A DNA stretch of 64,000 bases from positions 971,560-1,035,559 of the forward strand of contig CATOSM010000001.1 in the NCBI GenBank assembly GCA_951812645.1. The letters run 5' to 3'. The notes below the pieces were generated by a model that was given only the letters and a program-made list of their open reading frames with translations, did not search any database and was not told the origin of the DNA. Position 1 is the stretch's first letter; each line of letters begins with the position of its first letter. Shown here piece after piece: positions 7,256 through 16,763 of the stretch. The stretch is from an uncultured Candidatus Nitrosopumilus sp. (GTDB lineage: Archaea > Thermoproteota > Nitrososphaeria > Nitrososphaerales > Nitrosopumilaceae). A program made the translations under genes and the position numbers.

Positions 7256-8869
7256 ATGAGAGCAAAACTAGGGCTATTTTCTGCATTTTCGTTGATTATT
7301 CTAATGGTTGTTCCTGCCCACGCAGACGTTCTTACAGTGGATATCGACAAAGAATCTTTCACTGCTGATGACAAATTTACACTTTCAGGAACAGTAAGTG
7401 AGCAAAATGGGCTATTGATAACAGCTGCGATGAAAGGACCGTCATCTGAAAAACTAAATAGAAATGCATTTGCTACTGGAGGAACGTTTACTTTTACATC
7501 AATTAATGCAGATGATCTTTTCAAATCAGAAGGAATCTATACCGTTACAGTATTTACAGAAAATCAGCAACCGGTAAACGGAACAGTGCTCAAAATCAGT
7601 TATGATAACGGCATTGCAAGCATGTTACCAGACTTTGAAGTAATTCTAAATCCTATTGGAAATAAACAAGTAGATGAAAACCAGAAATTATCTTTTACAG
7701 CAAGCATAGCAGATTCAGAAGTCACAGACGAGGAATTTAGTTTACAAAATCATCCTAGTGGTGCAAAAATTAACAGAGACACAGGAGTATTTTCTTGGAC
7801 ACCGACTAATTCTCAATCAGGAGGGTATATTTTCGACATTATAGTTAAATCTGGACTGTTGGAAGATAAAGAAACCATTACTGTAACAGTAAATGACAAA
7901 CCAGTTGTAACTGAACCGCCAGTACAAACTACTGAACCAGAGCCTGAACCGGTTTTAGAGCCAGAACCAACAGAGCCAGGATTAGCACCATTTGTGGACG
8001 AAGCAAGGGATCCGCAGAGCTATGTTGACAGATACAACACAGAGGCAGGCTACAAGAAGTGGTTTGACGATAACTTTGCAGAGTATGATTCCATCTACCA
8101 GGCAGTCGGATTGGAGGAGCCACTGCTCATTCCAGCATCATTTGTGGACGAAGCAAGGGATCCGCAGAGCTATGTTGACAGATACAACACAGAGGCAGGC
8201 TACAAGAAGTGGTTTGACGATAACTTTGCAGAGTATGATTCCATCTACCAGGCAGTCGGATTGGAGGAGCCAATTGAATTAGCACCATTTGTTGATCCAA
8301 ACATTGATCCACAATACTATGTTGACAGATATGACAAAGAAACAACATACAAAGAATGGTTTGATAAAGCACATCCTGACATTACCATCTACCAGGCAGT
8401 CGGATTGGAGGAGCCAGAAGTAGTTGAAGAAGAATTTGGGGAGTGCGGAGCAGGTACTGATTTGGTTGATGGAGCATGTGTTATTGTAGATAATTCCAGA
8501 GGAGGATGCCTAATTGCTACTGCAACATATGGCTCGGAGATGGCGCCACAGGTTCAACTACTCAGAGAAATTAGAGATAATCAATTGATGAATACAGAAT
8601 CAGGAATGTCCTTTATGACAGGATTCAGTCAGTTCTACTATTCATTCTCACCACACATTGCAGACATGCAAAGAGAAAACCCAGCATTCAAAGAATTTGT
8701 AAAAATATCAATTACGCCATTACTTTCAACATTGCCCATAATGTCACATGCAGAGACAGAATCTGAAGTATTAGGATATGGAATTGGCGTAATTTTGATG
8801 AATTTGGCAATTTATTTCGGAATACCTGCAGTTGTCATTTTACAGACTAGAAAATACATCAGAATCTAG
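7256..8869 (+). CDS. Secreted cell-surface protein with repeat module and C-terminal membrane anchor
   Basis: 537 residues. A signal peptide covers residues 1-24. An immunoglobulin-like He_PIG domain lies at about 130-215 (NRDTGVFSWTP, ETITVTVND). A Pro/Glu-rich linker follows, then three copies of a 44-residue module beginning FVDEARDPQSYVDRYNTEAG at about 245, 296 and 345; the third is diverged. Near 420 is GGCLIATATYGSEMAPQVQL, the CFI-box motif common in thaumarchaeal surface proteins, and a hydrophobic helix lies close to the C-terminus. The protein is likely anchored outward in the membrane or S-layer. A neighbour 78 bases downstream shares the repeat and He_PIG domain, so the two probably act on the same surface structure. 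Confidence 0.85.
   Translation: MRAKLGLFSAFSLIILMVVPAHADVLTVDIDKESFTADDKFTLSGTVSEQNGLLITAAMKGPSSEKLNRNAFATGGTFTFTSINADDLFKSEGIYTVTVFTENQQPVNGTVLKISYDNGIASMLPDFEVILNPIGNKQVDENQKLSFTASIADSEVTDEEFSLQNHPSGAKINRDTGVFSWTPTNSQSGGYIFDIIVKSGLLEDKETITVTVNDKPVVTEPPVQTTEPEPEPVLEPEPTEPGLAPFVDEARDPQSYVDRYNTEAGYKKWFDDNFAEYDSIYQAVGLEEPLLIPASFVDEARDPQSYVDRYNTEAGYKKWFDDNFAEYDSIYQAVGLEEPIELAPFVDPNIDPQYYVDRYDKETTYKEWFDKAHPDITIYQAVGLEEPEVVEEEFGECGAGTDLVDGACVIVDNSRGGCLIATATYGSEMAPQVQLLREIRDNQLMNTESGMSFMTGFSQFYYSFSPHIADMQRENPAFKEFVKISITPLLSTLPIMSHAETESEVLGYGIGVILMNLAIYFGIPAVVILQTRKYIRI
7991..8414 (+). repeat. Tandem coding repeats, 44-residue module
   Basis: 7991-8121 and 8142-8272 appear base-for-base identical over about 130 bases. 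8288-8414 is a diverged third copy whose last part (ATCTACCAGGCAGTCGGATT) is again identical. A fourth near-identical copy lies in the next gene. Identity at silent positions points to recent duplication or gene conversion. Confidence 0.9.
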
Positions 8870-8946
8870 AAAATCTCCAGATATGGTAAACCTCAATTGA
8901 TGCAATGGGTAGTGAAATTTATTATCTGATTTTTTATTTTTGAGTT

Positions 8947-11559
8947 ATGAAGACTGGTCACGCTTTGAAAAATAAAATAATTTTTGGCCTATTATTCACA
9001 CTTTGTATCGCATCTATTCAATTTGCCTACGCTGAGCCTGAATTTTCTTTCAAATTTGGTACGACAGGCACAGGAGACGATGAATTTGATGGGCCAGCAG
9101 ATGTCATACTAGACAAAAATGGAAAAAACATCTACGTGGTTGACAGCAATAATGACAGAATCAGCGTTTTTGAGGATGATGGAGATGATGATTTCCAATA
9201 CGGTACATTTTGTGATATTGCCGCAATTGGAAATTGTAACGATGATGCGGATGGGGCAGATGATGATGGAGATGGACAGTTTAACAAACCACTGGCAATT
9301 GCAAGAGATCAGTTAGGAAAATTTTACGTGGTTGATTCAGGTAATCAGAGAGTCCAAATATTTGATGACGATGGAGAGTTTCAATCAAAGTTTGGTTCTT
9401 CGGACAGCTCATTAGATGGGTATCTAGGTTCTGCAGAAGGAATCGTAATTCAAGAATCTACAAGAGAGATTCTAGTTTCAAATATTCAGAAAGATTCAAT
9501 TTCAGTCTTTGATTCATCAGGCAATTTCATGTTTGAGTTTGATGGAAATGATGATTTTAAAAATCCGACACATATGATAATTGACAATACAGATCAGATA
9601 CTATACGTATCAGATTCTGGAAATGACAGAATTGTTATTTTTGAACTGGTTACAGGTACCAATTGTCCTGCAGGAACAGATGAAGATGTAGACGGAGTTT
9701 GCTTTGTTGAAGAGTTTGGAACTACAGGTTCGGATGAAGGTGAATTTGATGGGCCAGCAGGACTCGCATATGATTCAGACAATGACTTGCTTTATGTCGC
9801 AGATACAGACAATGATAGAATTCAAGTCTTTGAGATAGTTGAGGGAAATACTTGTCCTGCGGGAACAGATGAGGTTGTAGACGGAGTTTGCTTTGTTGAA
9901 GAGTTTGGAAAAACCGGCAACGGTGATGGGGAATTTAACAAGCCAACGGGAATTGCGCTAGATCAAACTAATGATTTACTTGTAGTGGCAGATTCAGATA
10001 ACGGCAGAGTACAAGTCTTTGAACTCAAATCAGGGCCTGCAGTTTTACTTCCAGATAGACCAGACAGTCTTGAGGCGTCACCAGTTTCTCCAACGTCAAT
10101 AGTACTTTCATGGGTAGAGCCTAACATGCCAGATAACTATCCCGCAATAACAGGATACAAAATAGAATACAAAACTGGTTCTGCCGATTACATTCCAGTT
10201 GTATTAGATAGTGAGAGTACAACCACATCATTTATTCATAAAGGTCTGGATTCAGAAAATACCTACACTTATCGTGTTTATTCAATTAGTTCAGAGGGAA
10301 CAAGTACTACAGCATCGACTACTTCGTCAAAACCAGAACACACGACAACTCCAACGGCACTGACTGCAACAGCAATTTCACCTAGTCAGATTAAGCTCTC
10401 ATGGCAACCACCATCAGAAACTTTTGGACAAACAATTAGCGGTTATCGAATTGTACGTGAAATTACTGCCGATGTATATGATGATACAGTCGGAAGCACT
10501 AATGCAGGAACCACGTCATTTGTAGTATCAAATTTACAAACTGACAAGACATACACATATGCCATCAAGGCAAACGTAGGATTTGGTTCTACTTCAGAAT
10601 CACCAACTGCATCAGCTACACCGCGAAAAGACTCTGTAAATGTAATAGAAGATCCTCCTACATCAACTGCGGTTCAGATAGCAAAATCCTCACCACCAAT
10701 AAAACTAACAGCGACAGTTGTCTCATCAACACAAGTCAACCTGGCATGGGGTGCGCCAGTAGAAGATGGAAACACGCCAATTACAGGTTATAAAATCGAA
10801 GTAAAAAGGGACAATAATTCTTACACGACTCTAGTTGCTGACACAGAAAGTGCAGCTAGAACATATTCACATACAAATCTTGTCACAAATGCAAAATATA
10901 CATACAAAGTTTCAGCAACCAATATTGTAGGCACGAGTGATGCATCAAATGAATTCTCAGCTACACCAAAATCAACAAACGTTCAGATTAGTCCCCTTGG
11001 TAAAATCTCCATAGATGAGGGTAAATTACTACTGTTTACAGTCAAGCTAGTAGATAATTCAGTTGGCAATGTAGTATTTAGTTTGGACAAAAATCCACCT
11101 GCTGGAGCCAAAATTATTTCAAATACAGGCGTATTTTCATGGACACCGTCAGATTCAGACGCAGGTAAAACATACAGCATGGATGTAGTTGCCAAAAAAG
11201 ACGGAATGGAAGATAGGGAGACAGTAACAATTACCGTAAATGATGTAATAACAAGATCACAGCCAATACCCGAACCGGTTTCAGAGCCAGAACCAACAGA
11301 GCCAGGATTAGCATCATTTGTGGATGAAGCAAGGGATCCGCAGAGCTATGTTGACAGATACAACACAGAGGCAGGCTACAAGAAGTGGTTTGACGATAAC
11401 TTTGCAGAGTATGATTCCATCTACCAGGCAGTCGGATTGGAAGAGCCAGCAGTTGAAGAGAAAAAGTTTGGCATATGTGGTACTGGAACAAAACTGATTG
11501 ATGGCGTATGTACAATTGTCAAGATGCCAGAAGTAAAGCCATGGTGGCAGTTCTGGTAA
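8947..11559 (+). CDS. Secreted NHL-repeat / fibronectin type III protein
   Basis: 870 residues. A signal peptide spans residues 1-29. NHL-type beta-propeller repeats run to about 365; each carries a form of LYVADTDNDRIQVFE with F-G-x-x-G-x-G-x-F-x-x-P. Three fibronectin type III domains follow at about 375-670 (PTSIVLSWVEPNMPDNYPAI, QIKLSWQPPSE, QVNLAWGAPVEDGNTPITGY). A He_PIG domain (GVFSWTPSDSDAGKTYS) covers about 680-770, followed by one copy of the 44-residue module and a short Cys-containing tail ending WWQFW. The domains indicate extracellular protein or sugar binding. Calcium-like acidic insertions (about residues 75-110) interrupt the first propeller blade. Confidence 0.88.
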   Translation: MKTGHALKNKIIFGLLFTLCIASIQFAYAEPEFSFKFGTTGTGDDEFDGPADVILDKNGKNIYVVDSNNDRISVFEDDGDDDFQYGTFCDIAAIGNCNDDADGADDDGDGQFNKPLAIARDQLGKFYVVDSGNQRVQIFDDDGEFQSKFGSSDSSLDGYLGSAEGIVIQESTREILVSNIQKDSISVFDSSGNFMFEFDGNDDFKNPTHMIIDNTDQILYVSDSGNDRIVIFELVTGTNCPAGTDEDVDGVCFVEEFGTTGSDEGEFDGPAGLAYDSDNDLLYVADTDNDRIQVFEIVEGNTCPAGTDEVVDGVCFVEEFGKTGNGDGEFNKPTGIALDQTNDLLVVADSDNGRVQVFELKSGPAVLLPDRPDSLEASPVSPTSIVLSWVEPNMPDNYPAITGYKIEYKTGSADYIPVVLDSESTTTSFIHKGLDSENTYTYRVYSISSEGTSTTASTTSSKPEHTTTPTALTATAISPSQIKLSWQPPSETFGQTISGYRIVREITADVYDDTVGSTNAGTTSFVVSNLQTDKTYTYAIKANVGFGSTSESPTASATPRKDSVNVIEDPPTSTAVQIAKSSPPIKLTATVVSSTQVNLAWGAPVEDGNTPITGYKIEVKRDNNSYTTLVADTESAARTYSHTNLVTNAKYTYKVSATNIVGTSDASNEFSATPKSTNVQISPLGKISIDEGKLLLFTVKLVDNSVGNVVFSLDKNPPAGAKIISNTGVFSWTPSDSDAGKTYSMDVVAKKDGMEDRETVTITVNDVITRSQPIPEPVSEPEPTEPGLASFVDEARDPQSYVDRYNTEAGYKKWFDDNFAEYDSIYQAVGLEEPAVEEKKFGICGTGTKLIDGVCTIVKMPEVKPWWQFW
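11317..11448 (+). repeat. Fourth copy of the 44-residue module
   Basis: It is nearly identical in DNA to 7991-8121, with about two visible substitutions (GTGGATGAAG for GTGGACGAAG, and GAAGAG for GAGGAG). Flanking sequence (CCAGAACCAACAGAGCCAGG) is shared too, so the duplicated unit is longer than the protein module. Confidence 0.85.
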
Positions 11560-11586
11560 AAAATTAAAAGCTAAGTTTTAATCACA

Positions 11587-11763
11587 ATGCTTTTTGATAC
11601 TAAACTAATGGGCAAACTAGGAAGAAACCTCAGAATTTGTGGAGATTGTGGAATCGCATATACTTCAGTTAGTTTTACAAGATACATAGACCAGTGCCCA
11701 ATTTGCAAATCAAGAAGATTTGAAGCGATACCCGTCAAAACAGACAAGGAAAAGTCAGCATAG
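11587..11763 (+). CDS. Small zinc-ribbon protein
   Basis: 58 residues. Two CxxC pairs, RICGDCGIAY and QCPICKSRR, form a single zinc ribbon; the N-terminus is MLFDTKLMGKLGRN. The function is unknown; such proteins often bind nucleic acid or ribosomes. It sits between the NHL gene and a thioredoxin, 31 bases before the latter, so co-transcription with thioredoxin is plausible. Confidence 0.75.
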   Translation: MLFDTKLMGKLGRNLRICGDCGIAYTSVSFTRYIDQCPICKSRRFEAIPVKTDKEKSA

Positions 11764-11794
11764 ATTTTTTAGTAGAGCATGTTTTTGATACACA

Positions 11795-12196
11795 TTGTCT
11801 GAAGACCCAGAAATTGCAAGAATTATGCAAAAAAGGATGGAGGAGATGCTCAAACCAAAGCCAGGGCCAAAAATTGAGCCTGGAATCATGGATTTGAATG
11901 ACTCAAACTTTGATCAGATAGTTTCCGCGGAGAATCCAACTTTGGTTGATTTTTGGGCAGAATGGTGCGGTCCATGCAAATCAATGCATCCAATCTTTGA
12001 GAGTCTCTCAAAAAAATATCCAAGCATAAAATTTGCCAGAGTAAATGTTGATCAAAACCAAAACATTTCAATGAAATTTGCCGTACAGTCAATTCCGACA
12101 TTTATCATGTTCAAATCAGGACAAATGGTTGATAAAATGATGGGAGCAGTGGGAGCTCCGGGAATTCATATGATTTGCAAAAAGCATTCTAGCTAG
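11795..12196 (+). CDS. Thioredoxin with N-terminal extension
   Basis: 133 residues. A charged leader of about 30 residues precedes a full thioredoxin fold: LVDFWAEWCGPCKSMHPIFE with the CGPC redox pair, KFARVNVDQN, and the cis-proline SIPTFIMFKSGQ. It serves as a general disulfide reductant. The start is TTG at 11795. The last four bases (CTAG) are shared with the stop of the convergent aIF5B gene, so the 3' ends overlap. One of two intact thioredoxins in the window. Confidence 0.9.
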   Translation: MSEDPEIARIMQKRMEEMLKPKPGPKIEPGIMDLNDSNFDQIVSAENPTLVDFWAEWCGPCKSMHPIFESLSKKYPSIKFARVNVDQNQNISMKFAVQSIPTFIMFKSGQMVDKMMGAVGAPGIHMICKKHSS

Positions 12197-13974
12197 TAAC
12201 CATAAACTGGTTCAATTTCTCTTTGAATTCTTACTATATCGTTGAATACTTCTTGTTCTTCAGGACTGAGCTTGTGCATGAATTTTTGCAAGATCTGTTT
12301 TGCTTCATGTGATGGTGGAAGCGTATAGTATACTTCCTCTTCAGATATTTGTCTGCCAATTGTAACATCTTTCACAGAACATGCAACCTCGTCTCCTGTT
12401 TTTGCTGATGACACAGTCTTTTTGTCGAGTTGAAGTTGGTGGATATATCCAACTTTACGTCCTTTCATGTTCATAAATGGAATTTTATGCTTTAGATTTC
12501 CAACATCTACGCGTACGCCAAAAACTGCAGGGTTGTTGTTTCTGAAAACCATTCCTTTCATAAATGAGAATTTTGAAATCGGTGTAAGTTCACCAAACAT
12601 TGCGTCCTCCTCATTTGCAGAGTCTTCTTCTACCCAAGCATCGTAATCGTCAATTAGACTGTAGATCACTTTGTCCTCAAAGAGCCTAATGTGGCTTGTT
12701 TCTGATTCTTCCTTTGCATCAGGCAGTACTTTGACGTTAAACGCCAGAACGACTCCAAGATGCCTATCATTTTCTTTGATAGCTTTGGCTTCAATCACAT
12801 CTCGCCTATTGACAGGACCAATGTCTGCTTTAGCAACAGGAACTTGAGAGCGCTTTAGCATCTCAGCTATGGCCTCAAGTGAGCCTATTGTATCACATTT
12901 TAGAATAACGCCATTAGTTTCAGTATCAACAAATACGGATTTCATTTCAGATTCAATGAGGCCTGTGTATTTTGCAATCTCCCCATCATTTGATGCAACA
13001 TAAAGAGTACTGCCTGGAAGAACGCCTTCCAGTTCGGGTGATGCGATTTTCAAACCAGCTGCTGCGTCAACTTGAGGTACAGGTTTGAATTTGTCACGTG
13101 GATCGCGCATTTCGTCAAGAGGCTTTGGTAAAAGTAATGCCTTGGGTTTTGTAACAATTACAGAATCACGTTTTGCCACAACGATGCTATTTTCTTTCTT
13201 GATTGAGCCGTCAATTAGAATCACATTTGCAGTCTGTCCCAATCCAACCTCATCTTTTACCTCAAGTACAATGCCACGAGGTTCCTTTTCTTCCTGATCA
13301 AGTCGTTTCTGCAAGTATTGCTGTGTCAGGCCAACTAAAACACTGAGCAGTTCAGGAACTCCAACTCCGGAGCGGGCAGATATTGGAACTATGGCAATTT
13401 CAGACTTGAAATCATCTACACGGTAAAATGCCTCAGATCTGTATCCTAGGATGGACAATGTTCCTACAACATCATAGATTTTTTGATCCAGATCAGTTTG
13501 AATTGATGCGTCCTGTTCTTTGATTGCCTGAGAGATGAACTGGGTTTCTGATTTTCTCCATCCGGAAATCTGATCACATTTGTTTAATGCGACGACAAAC
13601 GGAACTTTTCTGCTTTGCAAAATTTTCAAGCTTTCATTTGTCTGTGGCTGAAATCCGCGATTAACGTCAACTACTAAAATAGCAATATCGGCAGCAGAGC
13701 CACCTCTAGAACGAAGATTTGTAAACACCTCGTGTCCCGGAGTATCAATTACTAGCAGTCCGGGAACTTTGTTTTCAGACTGCTCTAATTTTTTGTAAAG
13801 GGGTCCGCATGTTTCTTTGATTGTTTCAGTAGGAAGAAAGCTTGCACCAATGTGCTGAGTAATTCCGCCTGCCTCTCTACCTTGAACGCCAGTTCCGCGA
13901 ATTCTATCTAACAGAGATGTTTTTCCAGAGTCTACGTGACCAAGAACTGCCACTATGGGCTGACGAATTTGCAA
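12193..13974 (-). CDS. infB: Translation initiation factor aIF5B (IF-2 homologue)
   Basis: 593 residues, normal for the archaeal factor. GTPase motifs are clear: GHVDSGKTSLLDRIRG (P-loop), DTPGHEVF (G3) and NKCD (G4), followed by the beta-barrel domains and the C-terminal domain ending VRIQREIEPVYGY. It promotes subunit joining in translation initiation. It is last in the L7Ae-S28e-L24e-Ndk-aIF5B operon, a typical archaeal order, six bases after ndk. Confidence 0.96.
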   Translation of the reverse strand: MQIRQPIVAVLGHVDSGKTSLLDRIRGTGVQGREAGGITQHIGASFLPTETIKETCGPLYKKLEQSENKVPGLLVIDTPGHEVFTNLRSRGGSAADIAILVVDVNRGFQPQTNESLKILQSRKVPFVVALNKCDQISGWRKSETQFISQAIKEQDASIQTDLDQKIYDVVGTLSILGYRSEAFYRVDDFKSEIAIVPISARSGVGVPELLSVLVGLTQQYLQKRLDQEEKEPRGIVLEVKDEVGLGQTANVILIDGSIKKENSIVVAKRDSVIVTKPKALLLPKPLDEMRDPRDKFKPVPQVDAAAGLKIASPELEGVLPGSTLYVASNDGEIAKYTGLIESEMKSVFVDTETNGVILKCDTIGSLEAIAEMLKRSQVPVAKADIGPVNRRDVIEAKAIKENDRHLGVVLAFNVKVLPDAKEESETSHIRLFEDKVIYSLIDDYDAWVEEDSANEEDAMFGELTPISKFSFMKGMVFRNNNPAVFGVRVDVGNLKHKIPFMNMKGRKVGYIHQLQLDKKTVSSAKTGDEVACSVKDVTIGRQISEEEVYYTLPPSHEAKQILQKFMHKLSPEEQEVFNDIVRIQREIEPVYGY

Positions 13975-13980
13975 ATCAGA

Positions 13981-14382
13981 TCACTCAAATGCTACCCTCG
14001 ATTCGTGATCAAAACTTTCTTGTGAATCCGATGCGTGAATAATATTCTCACTGAAGCCCAATCCAAAGTCACCTCTAATTGAACCAGGATCTGCTTCAAA
14101 GGATTTAGTTGCGCCAATCATTATTCTTGTAGTAGCAATTGCGTTGTTTCCTTCAATGATTGCGGCTACAACGGGGCCTGAAGTGATAAAGGATGTCAGT
14201 TCCCCAAAGAACGGTTTGTCTTTGTGAACGCCGTAAAAATTTTCTGCTTGTGCTTGAGTAAATGTAAACATCTTTAGTTTCAAAAGTTTGAAGCCTTTTC
14301 TTTCGAATCGAGACACGACTTCTCCAACCAGATTTCTAGCTACGGCATCAGGTTTTACAATAAATAGTGATTGTTCAGTCAA
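13981..14382 (-). CDS. ndk: Nucleoside diphosphate kinase
   Basis: 133 residues from TTG 14382, giving MTEQSLFIVKPDAVARNLVG. A longer in-frame start at 14427 would overlap L24e by about 40 bases and add a non-conserved leader, so the shorter form is preferred. The active-site histidine lies in NIIHASDS near residue 115, with GATKSFEADPGSIRGDFG before it. It balances NTP pools by phosphate transfer through phospho-histidine. It lies in the ribosomal operon. Confidence 0.93.
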   Translation of the reverse strand: MTEQSLFIVKPDAVARNLVGEVVSRFERKGFKLLKLKMFTFTQAQAENFYGVHKDKPFFGELTSFITSGPVVAAIIEGNNAIATTRIMIGATKSFEADPGSIRGDFGLGFSENIIHASDSQESFDHESRVAFE

Positions 14383-14384
14383 TT

Positions 14385-14585
14385 CTACTTCTTTCTGATT
14401 CCGCCTTTCACGTATTTTTTTGTCCACTTTAGTTTTCTTGGATCACGTTTTAGGACTAGTGCATTCTTTTTACATTTTGCAGAACAGAACCATAGAACGG
14501 TTCCATCGTTTTTGGCAAGCATGGTACCAGAACCTTTTGCAACTGGTCTGTCACAGAAATTACATGGTTTGACTAAAAGACTCAT
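14385..14585 (-). CDS. rpl24e: Ribosomal protein L24e
   Basis: 66 residues. A zinc ribbon is formed by CNFCDRP and FCSAKCKKNA; the C-terminus is basic (KRDPRKLKWTKKYVKGGIRK), as expected for archaeal L24e of the large subunit. Nine bases follow S28e and two bases precede the ndk start, which indicates tight operon packing. Confidence 0.95.
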   Translation of the reverse strand: MSLLVKPCNFCDRPVAKGSGTMLAKNDGTVLWFCSAKCKKNALVLKRDPRKLKWTKKYVKGGIRKK

Positions 14586-14594
14586 TCATAACGC

Positions 14595-14807
14595 CTACTT
14601 GATTTTCTTTGCTTCCCTCTCAGTTTCTCTCAGCATAAGAATTTCTCCCACTCTAACAGAGCCTTTGACGTTTCTTGTAAGGATTCTTCCTTTATCCTTG
14701 CCGGTAAGGACTTTAACTCTAACTTGAATTACTTCGCCGGCAATGCCGGTTCTACCAACAATCTGAATGATTTCAGATTGAACTACTTCTTCTGCGTTTT
14801 GACTCAT
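14595..14807 (-). CDS. rps28e: Ribosomal protein S28e
   Basis: 70 residues, with [40 protein letters not shown] and the invariant C-terminal [10 protein letters not shown], diagnostic for S28e of the small subunit. The start overlaps the L7Ae stop by four bases, consistent with translational coupling. Confidence 0.96.
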   Translation of the reverse strand: MSQNAEEVVQSEIIQIVGRTGIAGEVIQVRVKVLTGKDKGRILTRNVKGSVRVGEILMLRETEREAKKIK

Positions 14808-15190
14808 TCTTCAGTCTTACCGCCTTTAATTTTAGCGATGGATGATACAACTTGGTCTACAATGTGCTGTGCATCACCTGCATCCAAAATTGCTGCAGCG
14901 GCAGAAGTAATATCAATACCTAATGATTTGCCTAATTCCCCTTTGCTTGGTACAAATGCATATGCTGCACCTTGTTCCTCACATAGAATTGGAAGATGGG
15001 CTACTACCTCTGGCGGTTCAACATCTTCGGCGATTACAATCAGTTTACTAGTACCACGTTCAATTGCCTTGGTTGCTTCGTTTGTTCCTTTCTTGACTTT
15101 ACCACTGGTAGATGATACTCTAACGGCCTCTAAGATTGGATTAACGAGGTCTTCTGGCGTCTCAAATTTAACATAATATGCTTTTCCCAT
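14804..15190 (-). CDS. rpl7ae: Ribosomal protein L7Ae
   Basis: 128 residues. The L7Ae kink-turn-binding core is present: [40 protein letters not shown], and [16 protein letters not shown]. In archaea it is both a ribosomal protein and a component of box C/D, H/ACA and RNase P particles. It is the first gene of the operon running to aIF5B. Confidence 0.96.
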   Translation of the reverse strand: MGKAYYVKFETPEDLVNPILEAVRVSSTSGKVKKGTNEATKAIERGTSKLIVIAEDVEPPEVVAHLPILCEEQGAAYAFVPSKGELGKSLGIDITSAAAAILDAGDAQHIVDQVVSSIAKIKGGKTEE

Positions 15191-15240
15191 ATTTCGTCAC
15201 CCTAGGGGTTCATTCTCCATCCTATCCATCGATGAGTTTG

Positions 15241-15250
15241 GTTTTAAAAG
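15241..15250 (-). promoter_or_regulatory. TATA box for the L7Ae operon
   Basis: CTTTTAAAAC lies about 55 bases upstream of the L7Ae ATG, which would give a transcription start near 15219 and a short leader. The stop codon of the upstream glmM gene lies inside this box. Confidence 0.5.
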
Positions 15251-16614
15251 TGTTGTCGGGAAATTATTGAATTGACTTTTGCAAGATATTCAGACATCAG
15301 AGTATCTAGTTTCTCCTGGCTTTCAGCTTCGGCATATACTCTGACAAGGGGTTCGGTTCCACTGGGTCTAATCATAACCCAATTTTTGGGATCAATTGTG
15401 ATTTTGATGCCATCAGAAGTATCAGAATCAGGAAATTCCCCCTTCAGAGAAGAGATCAATCCTGGTGCTTGCCCTGAAGAACATGGGACTTTGTCTTTGG
15501 CGGTAAAAGATGGAGGCAAGTTGGCAATTTCCTCAGTCAATGGCTTTCCAGATGTTGCCAGCAAATCAAGCATCAGTGCCAAAGTCATACATCCATCTCT
15601 AACTTGGTTGTGCTTACCATACATGAAACCACCGTTTTCTTCAAATCCAATTAACGCATAAGTTGGAACCATCTTTCTTGAAACCTCTACACTTCCAACT
15701 TTGGTTCTAACTACTTTGGAAGCATACTTGTCTGCAAGAACCTCAATGTTAGATCCAGAATTCAAACAGGTTACAACTAGAGAGCCAGGATTCTTTTTTA
15801 GAATATGCTGTGTAAGTACTAGTGCAGATTTATCCCCTGTCAGTATATGCCCATTGTTATCACAAAAAATACTTCTATCACCATCACCATCAAATGCAAT
15901 TCCGACATCTGCATTATTTTCTCGTACTAGCTTTGATAGTTCTGAAAGATTTTGCGGGGTGGGCTCTGATCCACGTCCTGGGAATGCACCGTCAATCTTT
16001 TGATTTACAAGAAATGTTTCACAGTCAAGTAATTCACAAAAATTTGGTGCAGATACTGCTTGTGCACCATTGCCTAAGTCTAAAGCAACTTTGAAATGCT
16101 TTGATTCTATTAGTTTAGAATCAACATGTGAAATAATTCCTTTGAGGTATGTTTGGATTGCTCTATTTTCTGTACCTGTAATCCCCCATTTTGCAGGTTT
16201 TCCTAACCAGCCTTTTTTCAAGTAGATGTCTTCAATAATTAGTTCGTCCTCACGAGAAATCTCGACACCGTCCTTAGCACAAGGCTTGATTCCATTGTAT
16301 TGCGGAGGATTGTGGGATGCGGTGATCATTAATCCACCAGAATATCCTAAACCCTTTACAGCAAATTCCAAACAAGGTGTTGGTACAATTCCTGCAACAT
16401 TGCAGTCAATTCCTATAGAATTAAGAGCGGCACTTACAACCTTGCATATGGCAGGACTGGAAGTTCGTCCGTCATATCCTATCAGTACGGGACCTTTCTC
16501 AAAGTATGTTCCCATTGCAAGGGCCATATCATGAACAAATTCTAATGTAAAATCTTCAGAAAAGACTCCGCGAATTCCATTTGTTCCAAAAAACTTGGCC
16601 ACACTACTGTGCAA
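15244..16614 (-). CDS. glmM: Phosphoglucosamine mutase / phosphomannomutase
   Basis: 456 residues, full length for the alpha-D-phosphohexomutase superfamily. Motifs in order: FGTNGIRGVF at the N-terminus, TASHNPPQYNGIK with the phospho-serine near residue 100, the metal loop DGDGDRS near 245, GFEENGGFMYG for sugar binding, and RPSGTEPLVRVYAE for phosphate at the C-terminus. It interconverts glucosamine-6- and -1-phosphate, or mannose phosphates, for surface glycans. It starts opposite tRNA-Leu with a short gap. Confidence 0.93.
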   Translation of the reverse strand: MHSSVAKFFGTNGIRGVFSEDFTLEFVHDMALAMGTYFEKGPVLIGYDGRTSSPAICKVVSAALNSIGIDCNVAGIVPTPCLEFAVKGLGYSGGLMITASHNPPQYNGIKPCAKDGVEISREDELIIEDIYLKKGWLGKPAKWGITGTENRAIQTYLKGIISHVDSKLIESKHFKVALDLGNGAQAVSAPNFCELLDCETFLVNQKIDGAFPGRGSEPTPQNLSELSKLVRENNADVGIAFDGDGDRSIFCDNNGHILTGDKSALVLTQHILKKNPGSLVVTCLNSGSNIEVLADKYASKVVRTKVGSVEVSRKMVPTYALIGFEENGGFMYGKHNQVRDGCMTLALMLDLLATSGKPLTEEIANLPPSFTAKDKVPCSSGQAPGLISSLKGEFPDSDTSDGIKITIDPKNWVMIRPSGTEPLVRVYAEAESQEKLDTLMSEYLAKVNSIISRQHF

Positions 16615-16649
16615 TAATAGATAAATTTGTGTTTAATGGCAAATCCGTT

Positions 16650-16737
16650 GCGGGAGTCGCCCAGCCTGGTCAAAGGCGTAGGGCTTAGGACCCTATATCT
16701 TAGGATTTCGTGGGTTCAAATCCCACCTCCCGCACCA
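16650..16737 (+). tRNA. tRNA-Leu (anticodon UAG)
   Basis: Acceptor GCGGGAG (16650-16656) pairs with CTCCCGC (16727-16733); discriminator A; CCA is encoded at 16735-16737. The anticodon stem-loop AGGG CTTAGGA CCCT gives TAG. A long variable arm (type II tRNA) and T-loop GTTCAAAT confirm Leu. No intron is seen. Confidence 0.95.
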
Positions 16738-16763
16738 TTTTGATTTTCTGTGAATGATTAATA

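Noticed and set aside
7991-8414. Regularly spaced identical repeats that might be read as a CRISPR array
   Set aside because: Repeats are about 130 bases, in frame within a secreted protein, and have no spacers of CRISPR type. No cas genes are present in the window.
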